A stretch of DNA of 64,000 bases, taken from NCBI GenBank assembly GCA_964392325.1, contig CAYMPJ010000006.1, positions 89,695 through 153,694 on the forward strand, read 5' to 3'. Shown here piece after piece: positions 53,365-61,928 of this stretch. Numbering within the stretch: position 1 is the first letter of the stretch; every line of letters begins with the position of its first letter. The position numbers were made by a program, and so were the translations under genes. The notes under the pieces were generated by a model. It searched no databases. It saw nothing but the letters and a program-made list of their open reading frames with translations, and was not told where the DNA came from. This DNA comes from CALLPQ01 sp964392325. GTDB taxonomy: Bacteria > Pseudomonadota > Alphaproteobacteria > Caulobacterales > Parvularculaceae.

Positions 53365-53379
53365 TTAACGATTCATTAA
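53365..53379 (+). promoter_or_regulatory. CtrA-like binding site
   Basis: TTAA (53365-53368), seven bases, TTAA (53376-53379) matches TTAA-N7-TTAA. It is about 300 bases upstream of amiC and lies far from rne, so it might serve amiC or an unannotated transcript. Confidence 0.4.
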
Positions 53380-54012
53380 GTTTATAGCTTGAGTCGCGCT
53401 TATTTATGGCGAAGTGCCTATATTTCCTGTCATTTCACGGCTTTTCTTTTTGCTCAGTCTAGTGCACACTGTCATTAGGAAGTGCTTATTGGTCAAGCTG
53501 GAGGAAACGGCGACGTTTATCGAAATTGCCGATTAGTATTTTTTGTTTTAGTAAAAATATCGATAGTAAGTTTTGTGTTCGTGGGGTCCCCATTCATGGG
53601 ACAATCTGCTTAAAAGCAGCTCCAAAGGCCTTTTAAACACTTTTTTAGGGGGCAAGCCAAAAGAGGCTTATCAGAGGTGCTAATTAGGAGAGACACCAAA
53701 ACGCATATAAAATTTACGAATTAACCACACTATTGTCTATAAGTGAGACAGGAATAAGAATTAAAATTTTTAAGAATTTCCAGAAACTGGGCTTTTCAAG
53801 ATTCAATTTAAAATCATGGAAAACACTAAACGCTAAAAACTTATACTCTGAAAAATACTGGTACGCTAAACAATGAGGATTACATATAAGCAACCAGAAT
53901 GATCATTTTACATGATTGATGCTGTTTTAAACTCTTGCTAGATCAACACTTAATAAGATCAGCAATGAAAAATCAGCGTAGGTATAAGCACTACCAGACT
54001 GGAATTATTTAA

Positions 54013-54508
54013 GCCGACGGCCTCTTTTGTCGGCATCTGTAACAAAGGGCGGAACCTGAGAGCATTATCGCTAATCATAACCACCCAACCGGCGCGCCTT
54101 AAATGCTCAACGATATGGTTTTGAAGATCATTGAGACAGGATGCAACCGGATTAACAACGCAGATAGTTGAGGCATTAACACATGCACACCGCTACGTGC
54201 ATATCGAATCAACCCGCCGAGGCCTGATACCAGAGAGGTAAAAAGCCCGGCATGGATAAAAAAATGCTGATGACACCTCTGGTGACGACACATGCGCAAA
54301 CTCATAAATCCGGCCTCTTGCCGGTCCGTGAGACAGACATGATTATGCCCATAGCTAGGCAGATCGTGGTTTTTGAAAAATCGCATTCGCAACGCTCTCA
54401 AAAAGAGCGATTAGATGCGCGTATATGTATGTATCAACCCCATAATTTTCGTCGGCAACCCAACCCATACAGCACCCATCAAACTTTCCTCAGTCAGATT
54501 TTGACTGA
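54013..54508 (+). promoter_or_regulatory. rne: Stem-loop-rich leader of rne
   Basis: Four hairpins precede the start: GCCGAC/GTCGGC (54013-54034), CCGGC/GCCGG (54310-54324), CGCTCT/AGAGCG (54393-54409) and TCAGTCA/TGACTGA (54490-54508), the last 32 bases before the ATG. In E. coli, RNase E autoregulates its own mRNA through leader hairpins; a similar role here is inference. Confidence 0.4.
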
Positions 54509-54540
54509 TGATTTTGATGAACGCTGCGGAGCTAAATTTA

Positions 54541-57500
54541 ATGACGAAAAAAATGCTAATCGATGCGGCACAAAGCGAAGAGATTCGCGTAGCCGTTATA
54601 GACGGAAACAAAGTTGAAGATTTTGATTTTGAAAGTTCTGCCCGCAAACCTTTAAGGGGTAATATTTATCTTGCTCGGATCACCCGGGTAGAACCTTCTT
54701 TGCAGGCCGCTTTTGTTGAATATGGCGGTAATCGCCACGGCTTTCTGGCTTTCAGTGAAATCCATCCAGACTATTACCAGATCCCGGTTTCTGACCGCGA
54801 AGCTTTGCAAGAATCTGAACGCGAAATCGCAACTATTGCTGCCGAATTGGATGCATTCCAACGCGGTGAAGACGCAGATGGCTCAGACCATGATAGCAGT
54901 GATGAAACAGAGAGCGACCATCAAAGTTTTGAGGATCGCCATGACGATGATTCCTCTGCTGAAACCGGTCTAACCCATGATGACGATAACACCGAGGCAG
55001 AGGACGCATTCGAAAACAATGAAATTGAGGATGTTAACGAGGATATCCAACTAAATGCTGATCAAACTGAAGACCTAGAGGCTGAACCTTCTGGACCGCG
55101 CGATTTCTCTGACTTTGATGATGACGAACATGATGGCGATGATGCTTCAAAAGAGGAAGAAGAGGAAGAAGAGGAAGAAGAAGAAGATCCAGTAAATGCT
55201 GATGAGCAGTCAGAATCGCAAGCATCAGAACAGGACGCAATATCAGCCGCGTCCGATGAAGAGTTAGCAAAAGAAGACGCTATCGAAGAGAGCGCATCTG
55301 AGAATAGTGAAGAGGAAAACAATCCAGACAGCGCGCTTTTGAAAATTGATAGCGATGTCATGACTGATTCTTTGTCAAGTTCCGTCATCCTATCCAACTC
55401 TGATGCAATCAGCCTTGAAAATGGCACAACCGGCGAAGGAGAAACGCCCGGTGAAGAGCCCCCGTCCGAACTTGATGAAGCCAGTGCAAAGCGCGCCGCT
55501 CGCAGAGCAGAACATAATGAACTTTTAGAAAAATACCGTGAAGCACGGCGCAAACACAGCCGTATTTTACGCAATTACAAAATTCAGGAAGTCATCAAGC
55601 CCCGGCAAATCCTTCTCATCCAGGTCGTAAAAGAAGAACGCGGCAATAAGGGCGCAGCCCTGACATCCTATATGTCTTTGGCCGGAAGATATTGTGTATT
55701 AATGCCAAATACAGCGCGCGGGGGCGGCATATCACGCAAAATTCCAAGCGCGGCGGATCGCAAACGCTTGCGTCGGATAGTCAATGATTTTGATGTAAAA
55801 CAGGGCATGGGATTAATCATCCGTACCGCCGGTGCAAAACGAACAAAAGTAGAGATCAAGCGCGATTACGATTATCTGATGCGTCTTTGGGATACCATCC
55901 GTGAATTGACGATGAAATCAGTGGCTCCCTACCTGATCTATGAGGAAGCAAGTCTCATCAAACGCGCGATTCGCGATCTCTACGACAAAGATATTTCCAA
56001 GGTTCTTGTCGAAGGTGAAGATGGATACCGTGAAGCAAAAGACTTCATGAAAATGCTTATGCCATCCCACGCTAAAAACATTCAACGCTACAAGGACGCC
56101 ACTCCTTTATTTATGCGCTATGATGTCGAGCAACAGCTAGACATGATGTATCAACCAACGGCGCGCTTAAAATCGGGTGGTTATCTGGTGATCAACCAAA
56201 CAGAAGCCCTGATCGCGGTTGACGTTAATTCCGGGAAGGCGACGCGAGAGCGCAATATCGAAGCAACGGCTTTAAAAACCAATCTCGAGGCTGCAAGAGA
56301 AGTTGCGCGCCAAGCCAAACTGCGCGACCTCGCCGGTTTAATCGTGATCGATTTCATTGATATGGAAGAGGGTAAAAATAACCGTGCCGTTGAGCGAAGG
56401 CTCAAAGAGTCCATGAAAACTGATCGGGCACGCATCCAGATAGGGCGAATCTCGTCATTTGGTTTGATGGAGCTCTCTCGCCAACGCCGACGCTCAGGCA
56501 TTGTTGATGGTACAACATCAGCTTGCCCGACCTGTCATGGGTCCGGTGCCGTGCGCTCCCATGAAACTGCGGCCTTGCGCATTTTGCGCGCAATTGAAGC
56601 AGAGGCCATCGCGGGACGTTCCAGTGTTTTAGCCGCAAAAACCTCCCACGAGGTTGCCCTTTATATACTCAATCACAAGCGTGAATGGTTATCTCGTATA
56701 GAAGAACAATATGCAGTCAGCGTTGAGATTACTGCTGATCCACAAAAATTTGGCGATCAATATGAAATCGAAAAACGCGGACCTAATCGGGCCAAGCCTG
56801 AACGGGTGCGGGTTGCACAGTCGGATTTTGCTGGTGACGCAGATGAGGACGCAGACGAAACACGCGATTCAAGAAATGATGATAATTCAGATGCTGACGG
56901 TGAAAATCGCTCTAAAAAGCGTCGCCGGCGTCGTCGCAAAAAGGGTTCCGACCCCGAAGCCCGAGAAAATGGTGCTGATTCTGATCAAAGCGGTTCCGAT
57001 GAAGAAGCGGGTAGCCTAAGCGCCGCAGATAATGATGATGAGGCCAAGCCCAAAAAACGTCGTCGCAGAGGACGTCGGGGGGGACGCAAACATCGCGAGG
57101 GCGCGACCCCGCAAGACGACAGTCAAGAAGGCACTCAGGATCAGTCACAGGTACAAACCCAGGCTTTTGATGATACGGCCAGCAATCAGACCGATACCGC
57201 TCAAACCGGCGATGAAAGTGCAAACGCTGCTAAGCCCGATCAACCACAAGAGGGTGACCAACAGGCCCAACCCAAGCCTGCGCGTAAAAAACGGGCTCCA
57301 CGCAAGAAAAAGGTCGAAAACACAGATGCTGATCCGCAAATGGATGGACAAAGTGACGTTCATACATCTGGGCCAGACGTCAAAGAGGAAGGGGAGCAAG
57401 CTGAAGAAAAGCCCAAACGCAAGCGTACCCGGCGCAAAACTGCTTCCAAGGCGTCCCCTGATAATGGGCCGGATATAGGTGAGAGCAAGCAATCATCTCC

Positions 57501-57612
57501 TGATAATACCCAAGCCCAAGGCCAGCCAGCTGATTCAGAGAAGGCAGAAAAGCCGGCTAAAAATGATGGGTCTAGTCGTAAGGGTTGGTGGCAACGGGCA
57601 ATTGGTGGCTAA
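54541..57612 (+). CDS. rne: Ribonuclease E
   Basis: 1,023 residues from the ATG at 54541 (GGAG about 10 bases upstream; starting here gives MTKKMLIDAAQSEE, the usual alphaproteobacterial N-terminus). The S1 domain begins near 36 and is split by a 220-residue acidic insertion (about 103-325) including a run of some 11 Glu. Then come the 5'-sensor and DNase-I-like catalytic regions (INQTEALIAVDVNSGKATRERN, RDLAGLIVIDFIDM) and the zinc link CPTC near 662. The C-terminal half has basic RNA-binding patches (KKRRRRRRKK, KKRRRRGRRGGRK) and ends in GWWQR, like the GWW motif that binds PNPase in Caulobacter. It cuts mRNA and rRNA precursors and scaffolds the degradosome. Confidence 0.96.
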   Translation: MTKKMLIDAAQSEEIRVAVIDGNKVEDFDFESSARKPLRGNIYLARITRVEPSLQAAFVEYGGNRHGFLAFSEIHPDYYQIPVSDREALQESEREIATIAAELDAFQRGEDADGSDHDSSDETESDHQSFEDRHDDDSSAETGLTHDDDNTEAEDAFENNEIEDVNEDIQLNADQTEDLEAEPSGPRDFSDFDDDEHDGDDASKEEEEEEEEEEEDPVNADEQSESQASEQDAISAASDEELAKEDAIEESASENSEEENNPDSALLKIDSDVMTDSLSSSVILSNSDAISLENGTTGEGETPGEEPPSELDEASAKRAARRAEHNELLEKYREARRKHSRILRNYKIQEVIKPRQILLIQVVKEERGNKGAALTSYMSLAGRYCVLMPNTARGGGISRKIPSAADRKRLRRIVNDFDVKQGMGLIIRTAGAKRTKVEIKRDYDYLMRLWDTIRELTMKSVAPYLIYEEASLIKRAIRDLYDKDISKVLVEGEDGYREAKDFMKMLMPSHAKNIQRYKDATPLFMRYDVEQQLDMMYQPTARLKSGGYLVINQTEALIAVDVNSGKATRERNIEATALKTNLEAAREVARQAKLRDLAGLIVIDFIDMEEGKNNRAVERRLKESMKTDRARIQIGRISSFGLMELSRQRRRSGIVDGTTSACPTCHGSGAVRSHETAALRILRAIEAEAIAGRSSVLAAKTSHEVALYILNHKREWLSRIEEQYAVSVEITADPQKFGDQYEIEKRGPNRAKPERVRVAQSDFAGDADEDADETRDSRNDDNSDADGENRSKKRRRRRRKKGSDPEARENGADSDQSGSDEEAGSLSAADNDDEAKPKKRRRRGRRGGRKHREGATPQDDSQEGTQDQSQVQTQAFDDTASNQTDTAQTGDESANAAKPDQPQEGDQQAQPKPARKKRAPRKKKVENTDADPQMDGQSDVHTSGPDVKEEGEQAEEKPKRKRTRRKTASKASPDNGPDIGESKQSSPDNTQAQGQPADSEKAEKPAKNDGSSRKGWWQRAIGG
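55151..55188 (+). repeat. Glu-coding purine microsatellite inside rne
   Basis: A run of GAG/GAA codons encodes about 11 consecutive Glu in the acidic S1 insertion. It is a purine-only tract prone to slipped-strand changes of 3 bases. Confidence 0.8.
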
Positions 57613-57772
57613 CCTCGCCTGCCCTCGCCTGCCCTCGCCTGCNNNNNNNNNNNNNNNNNNNNNNNNNNNNNNNNNNNNNNNNNNNNNNNNNNNNNNNNNN
57701 NNNNNNNNNNNNNNNNNNNNNNNNNNNNNNNNNNNNNNNNNNCCTCGCCTGCCCTCGCCTGCCCTCGCCTGC
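57613..57772 (+). repeat. 10-bp tandem repeat spanning the second gap, directly after rne
   Basis: CCTCGCCTGC occurs three times exactly (57613-57642), then 100 N, then three more times (57743-57772). The first unit begins on the base after the rne stop codon. Real copy number is unknown. Confidence 0.9.
57643..57742. other. Assembly gap (100 N)
   Basis: A conventional 100-N placeholder inside the 10-bp tandem array. Frames across it are meaningless. Confidence 0.98.
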
Positions 57773-57986
57773 AAGAACACGATAAAACGATCACCTGCCG
57801 CGATAGACCGATTGTGATGCTAATAATTAGTCACAATTCCGGCAAGATCGTCGGAAATACTCGCATTTAGCCCTCCATTGGAATACATTCTAAGGGGTGC
57901 TCATTCGCGCGATTAAAAACCGCACGGATACCCAAACAGACCATTGAGCTTTTCTGCTTTCAAGTTTTTCTAGCGAGTTCCTTAGT
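57773..57986. other. Intergenic region before the M48 protease
   Basis: About 214 bases after the repeat array. No gene or hairpin with T-run is evident. With the gap and array the non-coding stretch after rne exceeds 370 bases. Confidence 0.5.
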
Positions 57987-59624
57987 ATGACTTCAACAAG
58001 TACCGATTTGGCACATAACCAGCAAACGCCCAGCCGCAAAATGGATTTAACCCCATTCAAGCCATTCATCAGCATGATCATGGTTGTATTTATCAGTGCG
58101 GTCACTGTGCTTAGTCCGGTTATCGGCCAACAAGCCCATGCCCAGAGCCTATTGAGAGACGCTGAAATTGAACAATGGGTTCATGATTACTCATTCCCTA
58201 TTCTGGAAGCTGCAGAAATAGACCCGGAAACTATTAGTTTTCTGATCGTCGGAGACCCAACGCCAAATGCGTTTGCCGGTGGTCGCACCATGGGTATATT
58301 TACCGGCCTGATTACAACCGCTGATTATCCCAATGAAGTTGAGGGTGTGATTGCGCACGAAGTCGGCCACCTGAAAGGCGAGCACAGCACGCGCAGGGCC
58401 GATGCGTTCGCCGCCGCTTCCCGGCCCATACTTTTATCCCTCCTATTGGCAGGCGCCGCAGTGGCAGCAGGAGCGCCGGAAGCTGCTTTCGGCATTTTTG
58501 GACTTGGCCAACATATCGGCACTGTGAATGCACTGGCCTATTCGCAATCGAACGAGTCGAGTGCGGATGCTTCGGCAATCCGTTATCTTGAATCAATCGG
58601 GCATTCCGGCAAAGGGCTCGTCGACTTTTTTGACAAGCTTAGAAACCCCCAAGTCCTGCGCTCGCGTAAACTCAACCCTTATCTATCAACGCACCCATTG
58701 GCGATTGATCGTGTCACGGCGCTGACCGAGAATGTTAATAATTCCGATTACGCCGACGTAAAAGATAGCCCGGAAGACATTGCCCGCTTTCGATTGATTC
58801 AGGCTAAAATTCGAGGGTTTTTGGATGGACCAAAATTTACCCTGCGCAGATATCCACTCTCTGATAAATCTGATCCTGCGCGCTATGCACGGGCCGTCGC
58901 CTTTTACAGAAGCGCAGATATAGAAGGCGGCCTGTCCGAGATTAATTTTTTGTTGGAGAAAAATCCGGATAATCCATATTTTCATGAGCTCAAAGGACAG
59001 ATGCTTTTTGAAACTGGCCGCACTTATGAGTCGATTGAGCCCCATAGGCGCTCTGTTGAACTCGCCCCTGATAAAGCCCTGTTGAAAGTTAACCTGGGTC
59101 GTGCGCTAATGTCGACAGAAGATACCGAACATGTCGTTGAATCAATTGACGTGTTAAAATCGGCTTTACGTATCGAAAGCGGCAATTCATTTGGATGGTA
59201 TGAATTAGCTCGCGCTCATGGACATATGGGCGATGAGGGACTTGCGCTCTTATGTACCGCTGAGTCCAAATATTATGGCGGTGCCAAAGGTGAGGCGAAT
59301 CAATTTGCCAGGCGCTCTCTAAAATATTTCGATCGTGGCAGCAGGGAATGGCTTCAAGCCCAGGATATATTAGTTGCTGTAAATAATTCCGGTAATCGCC
59401 GCGGCGCGACAAACCGAAAAAAAGGCGGTAAAGGTGGCAAAGGTCGCCGCGGTGGCAAAGGTGGCAAAAGACCAGGCGGCGATAATCAAACAAAGACAAA
59501 AAAAGAACAGGAAAACGCTCCTGACTCGCAAAAAGATCCAAAAGAGGAAATTGAAGAAATCACTCTTCCCGAAGATGGCCGCATACCCGAGCCGGATTTA
59601 CTTCCCGAAGCCCCAAGAGAATAA
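57987..59624 (+). CDS. M48 family metalloprotease with TPR region (BepA-like) and Gly/Lys-rich tail
   Basis: 545 residues. A basic N-terminus and a signal segment (about 24-50, ending HAQS) direct it to the periplasm. The M48 domain has HEVGH near residue 125 (GVIAHEVGHLKGEHS) with the third zinc ligand in SNESSADASAIRYL. TPR-like helices follow (about 300-440). The tail is unusual: GGKGGKGRRGGKGGKRPGG near residue 480, followed by an acidic, Pro-rich end. BepA-type proteins keep the outer-membrane assembly machinery free of misfolded proteins. The DsbA gene follows 130 bases later. Confidence 0.9.
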   Translation: MTSTSTDLAHNQQTPSRKMDLTPFKPFISMIMVVFISAVTVLSPVIGQQAHAQSLLRDAEIEQWVHDYSFPILEAAEIDPETISFLIVGDPTPNAFAGGRTMGIFTGLITTADYPNEVEGVIAHEVGHLKGEHSTRRADAFAAASRPILLSLLLAGAAVAAGAPEAAFGIFGLGQHIGTVNALAYSQSNESSADASAIRYLESIGHSGKGLVDFFDKLRNPQVLRSRKLNPYLSTHPLAIDRVTALTENVNNSDYADVKDSPEDIARFRLIQAKIRGFLDGPKFTLRRYPLSDKSDPARYARAVAFYRSADIEGGLSEINFLLEKNPDNPYFHELKGQMLFETGRTYESIEPHRRSVELAPDKALLKVNLGRALMSTEDTEHVVESIDVLKSALRIESGNSFGWYELARAHGHMGDEGLALLCTAESKYYGGAKGEANQFARRSLKYFDRGSREWLQAQDILVAVNNSGNRRGATNRKKGGKGGKGRRGGKGGKRPGGDNQTKTKKEQENAPDSQKDPKEEIEEITLPEDGRIPEPDLLPEAPRE

Positions 59625-59754
59625 ACTGGTAGATTTTAAGGCTCCTTGCCACTCCACTCAGTAAATAACCGAGTAGCTGATAGCTTATTTCAAAATTCGA
59701 AACATTAATTGCTCACGTCATGACCATGACCCATTCAACAAGGTGGTATATTCC

Positions 59755-60618
59755 ATGAAATCCTACGTCCCTCTTAGCCTTGCTCTTATTGGTACTTTCA
59801 TACTTGGCACCATCTTTATGAGTTATAGCAATGCCAATAATCAGGTTACGGATAACCATGAGCAACCCAGAAAGAATGATCGTTTTGAAATTGATCGCTA
59901 TGTCGCCCCTACCCCGGTTGTGCTTAATGATCCTCAAACAGAGTTTTCTGACTCCCAAGAGGAAGACATCCGAAAAATTTTGCGGAGCTACCTTCTCGAC
60001 AACCCAGAAATCCTGATTGAAATGAGCGGCGTCCTGCAAGAACGTCAAGTTTTGGCTGAAAAAGAAAATACCAAGAAAAACTTTACCAACCTGATCAATG
60101 AGCGCGATGGCTATACCAATGCTGCTGATCGAAAAAATGCGAAAGTCGCCGTTATTGAGCTGTTCGATTATCATTGCGGGTATTGCAAGCGCGCTTCCGG
60201 ACTTGTGCAAGAAATTGCCAATTCGCAAAAAGACGTCGTCGTATCATTTCGCGAATATCCAATCTTACGGCCAGAATCCCAAACCGCCGCCATCGCTGCC
60301 CTCGCTGCGCGCAATCAAGGGAAATATCTGGATTTTCATTTCGCGCTTATGGATACAAGCGGCACACTTACCGAGGAGCGTATCTTTGATATTGCAAGGG
60401 ACCAAAATATCGATGTTGATAAACTCCAAGCGGAGATGAACAATCCGGCGATTCATGATGCCGTGCTCACCACGCGCAATATTGCCGAAAGTATCGGTGT
60501 CTCAGGCACACCCGCCTTTATCGTCGCGAGCCTGGAGGGTGATTTTCTAGAAGTAATTTCCGGGTTTTCCCCCGATAGAGTAAACACCGCCATAGAAGCC
60601 GCGCGGGCGGCAAACTAA
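59755..60618 (+). CDS. DsbA-family thiol:disulfide oxidoreductase
   Basis: 287 residues from the ATG at 59755, chosen for the AAGGTGG ribosome binding site (an earlier ATG-like start at 59743 lies within it). A signal or anchor segment (about 6-24) is followed by a Com1/ScsC-type region (about 55-115) and a thioredoxin-fold DsbA domain with the active-site FDYHCGYCKRASG (Cys near 141 and 144) and the cis-Pro loop in VSGTPAFIVA. It would catalyse disulphide formation or isomerisation in the periplasm. It follows the M48 protease, a conserved neighbour. Confidence 0.92.
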   Translation: MKSYVPLSLALIGTFILGTIFMSYSNANNQVTDNHEQPRKNDRFEIDRYVAPTPVVLNDPQTEFSDSQEEDIRKILRSYLLDNPEILIEMSGVLQERQVLAEKENTKKNFTNLINERDGYTNAADRKNAKVAVIELFDYHCGYCKRASGLVQEIANSQKDVVVSFREYPILRPESQTAAIAALAARNQGKYLDFHFALMDTSGTLTEERIFDIARDQNIDVDKLQAEMNNPAIHDAVLTTRNIAESIGVSGTPAFIVASLEGDFLEVISGFSPDRVNTAIEAARAAN

Positions 60619-60690
60619 AAAGCCTTTCATACCCACACTTTATTCCGTTCGAACCGTCTAATCTTTACCCAAGAATAGGGCGCACCCATA

Positions 60691-60726
60691 AAAAAACCTG
60701 CCTTGATTTTAGGCAGGTTTTTTCTT
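60691..60726 (+). terminator. Bidirectional intrinsic terminator after the dsbA-like gene
   Basis: AAAACCTGCC and GGCAGGTTTT form a perfect stem with a 9-base loop, with T-runs on both sides, so it can stop both the DsbA gene and the convergent lipoprotein gene. Confidence 0.92.
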
Positions 60727-60744
60727 GATCGATTTTAAAAGCTA

Positions 60745-60774
60745 GATCAACGCATTAGTCAGTATGCGTTGATC
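60745..60774 (-). terminator. Perfect 11-bp inverted repeat after the Ala-rich lipoprotein gene
   Basis: GATCAACGCAT (60745-60755) and ATGCGTTGATC (60764-60774) pair exactly around an 8-base loop; CTTTT follows on the minus strand. It lies 17 bases after the lipoprotein stop, ahead of the shared terminator. Confidence 0.55.
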
Positions 60775-60791
60775 CGGACTATTAAGAAGAT

Positions 60792-61442
60792 TTAATTTCC
60801 AGTAACGGCACCCGTTGCCGCATCGGTGGCCGCATCAACTGCTTTTTCGGCAGCATCTGATGCAACCTCTTTTGCAGCATCAACGGCAGAGTCAACAACT
60901 GAATCGACAGCACTTGACGCAGCGTCTGAAGCTGCATCGGTAGCCGCATTTGTTGCAGTATCTGCGGCTGTTTCGGTCGCTGCATCTGCTGCTGTGTCTA
61001 CTGCTGAATCAACAGCCGAGCCAGCCGCATTTGATGCTGCGTCGGTGGCTGAACTTGTTGCCGTGTCTACCGCCGAATCAACAGCGGAGTCTGCTGCGCC
61101 GGTAACCGCATTTGTTGCGCTGTCTACCGCGGAATCAACAGCCGAGTCGACGGCATCGGTTGCTGCTTCTGTTGCTGCATCAACTGCTGAGTCTACAACC
61201 GAATTGGATGCATTTGTTGCCGCATCGGTCGCCAAGCCTGTTGCTGAATCTGTTGCCGCATCGGTGGCCAAACCTGTTGTTGCGTCAGTTGCTGTACCAA
61301 CCGCGCTATCTGCTGCAGCTTCAGCACCCGTTGTTGCGTCAACGCCATCGGATACACCCGGTAAACCGCCAACCGTTGAACAGGCACTCACGGCACTGAG
61401 CACTGCTATAAGTCCTACTACTTTTGATTTAGAAAAATTCAT
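60792..61442 (-). CDS. Low-complexity Ala/Asp/Thr/Val-repeat lipoprotein
   Basis: 216 residues with AAGGG upstream. The lipobox is VSAC (Cys 21), so the protein is probably anchored in a membrane. From about residue 35 to the end it is built almost only from Ala, Asp, Thr, Ser and Val in repeats such as DSAVDSAVD, ATDAATD and ATNAATDAASDAA. The spacing puts Ala on one face and Asp/Thr on the other, as in long amphipathic or LEA-like helices. No family or function recognised; a spacer between membrane and wall, or a stress protein, is possible. The opposite strand also has an open frame, a by-product of the codon pattern. Confidence 0.75.
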   Translation of the reverse strand: MNFSKSKVVGLIAVLSAVSACSTVGGLPGVSDGVDATTGAEAAADSAVGTATDATTGLATDAATDSATGLATDAATNASNSVVDSAVDAATEAATDAVDSAVDSAVDSATNAVTGAADSAVDSAVDTATSSATDAASNAAGSAVDSAVDTAADAATETAADTATNAATDAASDAASSAVDSVVDSAVDAAKEVASDAAEKAVDAATDAATGAVTGN

Positions 61443-61928
61443 TTTGTAAGCCCTTCATTTCTTCTGAAATTTAAGTCTGATTAAACAATAGGCCCCTATC
61501 GGACCTTTGTCCGTGATTGTCAGCACAACCCATTATTGCGTGACTACTCTACACCAATCATTCGCCCGTCGCATAGTCAAGTTACCAGATTGTATGATTA
61601 GGAATGCGCTTAAAATGAGGCATTTATTGGGTTGGAGTGAATTCGGCCAGTCTTTAAATTGGGATGACACAATTGACTAGACTATATTGCAGGCGCGTAA
61701 TGAAATCGGCATAAAATTAGGGAAAATAGCTTTATCACCACCCCAATGAACGGCACCGTATTTGGCTAGAATTTGGGTTTGTAGTACGGACAATGAATAA
61801 TATGCCAGCTCAAATCAGTGCAGACTTCAAAATTCCTATGACGCCCTAATAAATTCAAACCTATAAAAAAGGAACAATGAAAATAACTATGGAGGAGATT
61901 TCAGGGACGGAAGTAAGAGTTTTAGACA
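61443..61928. other. Intergenic region without recognised genes
   Basis: 486 bases between the lipoprotein start and the tldD stop, both on the minus strand. Only frames of fewer than 20 codons with start signals are seen. No hairpin with T-run, RNA gene or repeat was noticed. Confidence 0.5.

Larger units (their letters stand above)
53064..54540. other. Long intergenic region between amiC and rne, with structured rne leader
   Basis: 1,477 bases with no credible gene. It holds a CtrA-like site at 53365-53379, several hairpins at 53325-53344, 53587-53603 and 53654-53669 that could belong to a small RNA or leader, and a cluster of stem-loops close to rne (54013-54034, 54310-54324, 54393-54409, 54490-54508). 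The rest is AT-rich and unassigned. Confidence 0.55.

Noticed and set aside
54099..54647. Several frames in the rne leader
   Set aside because: They overlap each other on both strands, lack ribosome binding sites and overlap the structured leader.
60826..61449. Long open frame opposite the Ala/Asp-repeat lipoprotein
   Set aside because: It exists because the repetitive codons of the real gene contain no stops when read on the other strand; it has no ribosome binding site or signal sequence.
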